Translations under genes and position numbers: made by a program | Notes under the pieces: model-generated | Databases searched by the model: none | The model's input: the letters and a program-made list of their open reading frames with translations, nothing else | What the model was told of the DNA's origin: nothing | Source: Oscillospiraceae bacterium | GTDB taxonomy: Bacteria; Bacillota; Clostridia; Oscillospirales; Oscillospiraceae | NCBI GenBank assembly: GCA_017621795.1 | Contig: JAGASJ010000001.1 | Span: 1 to 64,000, forward strand | DNA length: 64,000 nucleotides | Direction: 5' to 3' | Shown: positions 61,732-64,000 of the stretch, piece after piece | How positions within the stretch are numbered: position 1 is the stretch's first letter | How the letters are laid out: the number at the start of each line of letters is the position of its first letter

Positions 61732-62865
61732 TTACAGTGCTTCCAATGTGGTTTCGGCCATTTTCAGCAGCTCCCGCACCTGCAGGTGTTGGGGGCATTT
61801 CTTTTCACAATAGCCGCACCCCACGCAGTCGTGAGAGGTGGCACCGGGCTGCTTTTCATTGTGGAGGTAGCGGTCGTAGGTGCGCTTTGCCAGATCGTGC
61901 AGACCGTAGACGTTGTGGTATGTATAGGCCTTGAAGATCTCGGGGATCTTGATGCCCTTGGGACAGGGCTGGCAGTAGCCGCAGCCTGTGCAGTACAGCT
62001 GAGAAAACTTCTTCAGGTCCTCCAGTGCATTACCCACCTTTTTCCACTGTTCCTCGGTCATGGGCGCTTCCAAAGAGGCAATGGCGGTGTTTTGCTCCAC
62101 CATCTCAACGCTTTGCATACCGGACAGGGCACAGCACACCCCGGGATTACCCAGCACAAACCGCAGTGCCAGCTCGTAGGTGGGCAGATCGCCGCTTCCC
62201 AGCTTTTGGGAAAGCTCGGTGGGTGCGGCCAGGCGGCCGCCGCCAACAGGCCCCATGACCACAACGCCCAGCCCCTTTTCGGCGGCGTAGCGGATCATCT
62301 CCTCGTTGGTACGGTCCAGCAGGTTATATTGCAGCAGCACCGTTTCCAGGGCATAGCCGTTGTCGATAATGTGCTTCAGCGCTTCGGGGGTATCGTGGAA
62401 GGAGAAGGAGATGTGACGGATCTTGCCCTGCTTTTTCAGTTCCAGTGCCTTTTCCATCAGTCCAAGGGGGACGATCTTTTCATCAAAAACCTTTTGATTG
62501 ATGGCCCAAAAATGGTAAAAGTCGATGTGGTCCGTGCCTAACTTTTCCAGGCTGTGGTTGAGGATGCGCTCGTAATCCTCTGCCGACTGCACCCGATCCA
62601 TGGGGCATTTGGTGGAAATATACACTTTATCCCGAATCGGCGCAAGGGCTTTGCCGATGGCCACCTCGCTGTTTTCGTGGCAGTAGAGATACGCCGTGTC
62701 AAAATAATTGACGCCCAGCTCGTATGCACGGGTCAGCATTGCGTTTGTAATGTCCTGGTCTACGTGCCAGGTGCCGTCCTCGCTCTGATATTCCGGCAGG
62801 CGCATACAGCCAAAGCCCAATGCGGATATTTCTGCGCCGGTATTACCAAATTTACGGTATTGCAT
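61732..62865 (-). CDS. Aldo/keto reductase with C-terminal 4Fe-4S domain
   Basis: 377 residues from ATG 62865 behind AAAGGAG. Residues 1-280 are the aldo/keto reductase barrel: LGFGCMRLP at the start, catalytic tetrad residues Asp and Tyr in NYFDTAYLYCHENSE (about 53-67), Lys in VYISTKCP and His in DFYHFWAI, and ALSGMQSVEMVEQN near the NADPH site. The C-terminal ~90 residues add two cysteine clusters, CTGCGYCQPCPKG and CVGCGYCEKKCPQHL, for iron-sulfur clusters, as in the well-known ferredoxin-fused clostridial group. Physiological substrate unknown. Divergent from eda-kdgK. Confidence 0.92.
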   Translation of the reverse strand: MQYRKFGNTGAEISALGFGCMRLPEYQSEDGTWHVDQDITNAMLTRAYELGVNYFDTAYLYCHENSEVAIGKALAPIRDKVYISTKCPMDRVQSAEDYERILNHSLEKLGTDHIDFYHFWAINQKVFDEKIVPLGLMEKALELKKQGKIRHISFSFHDTPEALKHIIDNGYALETVLLQYNLLDRTNEEMIRYAAEKGLGVVVMGPVGGGRLAAPTELSQKLGSGDLPTYELALRFVLGNPGVCCALSGMQSVEMVEQNTAIASLEAPMTEEQWKKVGNALEDLKKFSQLYCTGCGYCQPCPKGIKIPEIFKAYTYHNVYGLHDLAKRTYDRYLHNEKQPGATSHDCVGCGYCEKKCPQHLQVRELLKMAETTLEAL

Positions 62866-62892
62866 ATTTCGTTCTCCTTTTCCTTTTTTTCC

Positions 62893-62921
62893 AGTATATC
62901 ATACCCATATATCAGAAACAA
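62893..62921 (-). promoter_or_regulatory. Promoter of the aldo/keto reductase gene
   Basis: Minus strand TTGTTT (62921-62916), 17-base spacer, TATACT (62898-62893) with an upstream TG (extended -10). Confidence 0.65.
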
Positions 62922-62964
62922 GAAGGTTTTTCCGTAAATACGGCTATCTTTTTTGATTTTTACG

Positions 62965-62973
62965 TGATATAAT
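62965..62973 (+). promoter_or_regulatory. Extended -10 promoter of eda-kdgK
   Basis: TGATATAAT at 62965-62973, with no clear -35; 32 bases before the eda start. Confidence 0.5.
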
Positions 62974-63004
62974 GAGAAAAAACATCGCAAAGGATGGAGC
63001 ATAT

Positions 63005-63556
63005 ATGGAAAAATTTATCTCGGTCGTCGTGATCAAAGCGCTTTCTGAAACGGATAAGATCCTGACTGCGCTACAAAATAACGGCATCCACTGCGCAGAA
63101 ATTACCTTCCGCACTGCCTGCGCGGCAGAAGCGATTGCATACGCTTGCAAAAATTATCCCGAAATGTCCATTGGCGCCGGTACAGTCATCAACGCCGACC
63201 AGTGCCGTCAGGCTCTGGAAGCGGGTGCACAGTTTATCGTGTCTCCCGGCCTTTCTGTTGGCGTTGCTGAGGTTTGCAGGGAAAAGAACATCCCTTATTA
63301 TCCCGGCTGTGTGACCCCCACGGAAATTATGCAGGCGTTGGAGCTGGGCATCACCACGGTGAAGTTCTTTCCTGCCAATGTCTACGGCGGCCTGAAGGCA
63401 CTGAAGGCGCTTTCTGCCCCCTTCCCCCAGGTGCGGTTTATTCCCACCGGCGGGGTCGATCGCAGCAATATCGACGAATTTTTGGCTTTCGATAAGGTGG
63501 CGGCCATTGGCGGCAGCTTCTTTGTAAAGGAAGCCCTGGAAAAAATGGAGGGTTAA
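63005..63556 (+). CDS. eda: 2-dehydro-3-deoxy-phosphogluconate (KDPG) aldolase
   Basis: 183 residues from ATG 63005 (MEKFISVVVIKAL); the frame is open further upstream but that covers the promoter. Cleaves KDPG to pyruvate and glyceraldehyde 3-phosphate. Active-site residues: Glu32 in AEITFRT and Schiff-base Lys120 in TTVKFFPANVYGG; also GAGTVINADQCRQALEAGA, FIVSPGL and FIPTGGV. Slightly short for the family, otherwise complete. Three bases before the KDG kinase gene, forming the classic two-step end of uronate (pectin or glucuronate) degradation. Confidence 0.94.
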   Translation: MEKFISVVVIKALSETDKILTALQNNGIHCAEITFRTACAAEAIAYACKNYPEMSIGAGTVINADQCRQALEAGAQFIVSPGLSVGVAEVCREKNIPYYPGCVTPTEIMQALELGITTVKFFPANVYGGLKALKALSAPFPQVRFIPTGGVDRSNIDEFLAFDKVAAIGGSFFVKEALEKMEG

Positions 63557-63559
63557 AAG

Positions 63560-64000
63560 ATGGCAAAGGTTGTAACATTTGGCGAGCTGATGCTGCGCCT
63601 TGCTCCCAACGGCTACTACCGCTTCTTCCAAAACGATCAGATGCAGGCCACCTTCGGCGGCGGCGAGGCCAATGTGGCGGTTTCTTTAGCAAATTACGAT
63701 CTGGAAAGCGTGTATGTGACCAAGCTGCCCAAGCACGCCATCGGTCAGGCGGCAGTGGACTCTCTGCGCTATTTCGGTGTGGATACCTCCCGTGTTGTCC
63801 GCGGCGGCGACCGTGTGGGCATCTATTTTTTGGAGAAGGGCGCTTCTCAGCGGGGCTCTGTTTGCATTTATGATCGGGCGCATTCAGCCATTGCGGAAGC
63901 AAAGCCTGAGGATTTTGATTGGAACAGCATTTTTGAAGGTGCGGACTGGTTCCATTTTACCGGCATTACCCCCGCATTGGGCGGTAATATGGTGGAGATT
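63560..64000 (+). CDS. kdgK: 2-dehydro-3-deoxygluconate kinase, PfkB family (3' end outside window)
   Basis: 147 codons are visible from ATG 63560; the frame is open to the window end. PfkB-type sugar kinase: VVTFGELMLRLAP at the start, substrate-binding FGGGEANVAVSLANYDL (about 33), VTKLPKHAIGQAA, then FHFTGITPALG. The pairing with eda (three bases apart) and the FGELMLRL start fit KDG kinase, making KDPG for the aldolase. Active-site GAGD motif lies beyond the window. Another PfkB sugar kinase is possible but less likely here. Confidence 0.85.
   Translation, partial: MAKVVTFGELMLRLAPNGYYRFFQNDQMQATFGGGEANVAVSLANYDLESVYVTKLPKHAIGQAAVDSLRYFGVDTSRVVRGGDRVGIYFLEKGASQRGSVCIYDRAHSAIAEAKPEDFDWNSIFEGADWFHFTGITPALGGNMVEI

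Overview
The window looks like a chromosomal segment from a spore-forming Clostridia (Oscillospiraceae/Ruminococcaceae-like gut Firmicute). The pointers are a forespore sigma factor (sigG) next to a YlmC/YmxH-family gene, strong AGGAGG ribosome binding sites, standard TTGNNN-17-TATAAT promoters, CUT1 sugar transporters and small palindromic intergenic repeats of the kind common in gut Clostridia. No rRNA, tRNA or CRISPR array was found.

Layout. (1) 1-11.4 kb: two adjacent secreted proteins built from repeated ~155-residue carbohydrate-binding-like modules (the first cut by the window edge), a CUT1 permease pair under a good promoter with a cre-like site, an unrecognised 501-aa protein, a GH99-like/WbsX-family protein and a GH2 beta-mannosidase. 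(2) 11.6-14.7 kb, minus strand: a housekeeping block sigG-ymxH // rpsB-tsf. (3) 14.8-18.0 kb, minus strand: a phosphomannose-isomerase-like cupin and a barrel-type glycoside hydrolase, divergent from a PocR-AraC regulator. (4) 19.0-19.3 kb: a composite MITE-like palindromic element. (5) 19.3-53.1 kb: a second AraC regulator divergent from a long plus-strand cluster. This holds a GH2 beta-mannosidase-like enzyme, a sugar-binding lipoprotein, an Ig/lectin-like secreted protein, two DUF4838 proteins (one a 1942-aa mosaic), a 1743-aa repeat lipoprotein, a second permease pair, a lipoprotein phosphoesterase, a FAD oxidoreductase, a third GH2 beta-mannosidase, and an M81 / M24-like / ASRT-family / barrel-protein module. 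(6) 53.1-54.1 kb: about 1 kb without a gene, holding a copy of the sigG upstream region, a DnaA-box cluster and an AT-rich tract. (7) 54.1-64 kb: rpsT, a small P-loop protein, pgi, glucokinase, malQ, glgP, an aldo/keto reductase, eda and kdgK (cut by the window end).

How it fits together. Regions 1, 3 and 5 read as one large Gram-positive glycan-utilisation locus. Surface proteins would bind and trim a mannose-containing glycan, a binding lipoprotein and CUT1 permeases (no ATPase in the window) would import it, and cytoplasmic GH2 enzymes and sugar isomerases would finish the job. Three beta-mannosidase-type GH2s, two DUF4838 proteins (a family that includes GH163, to my knowledge active on N-glycans) and a GH99-like protein suggest a Man-beta-linked or N-glycan-type substrate; this is inference. 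The housekeeping block is embedded in the locus, and a 41-nt near-identical direct repeat lies at the sigG start and again 38.7 kb away next to the rpsT side. That suggests a past insertion or rearrangement with these breakpoints.
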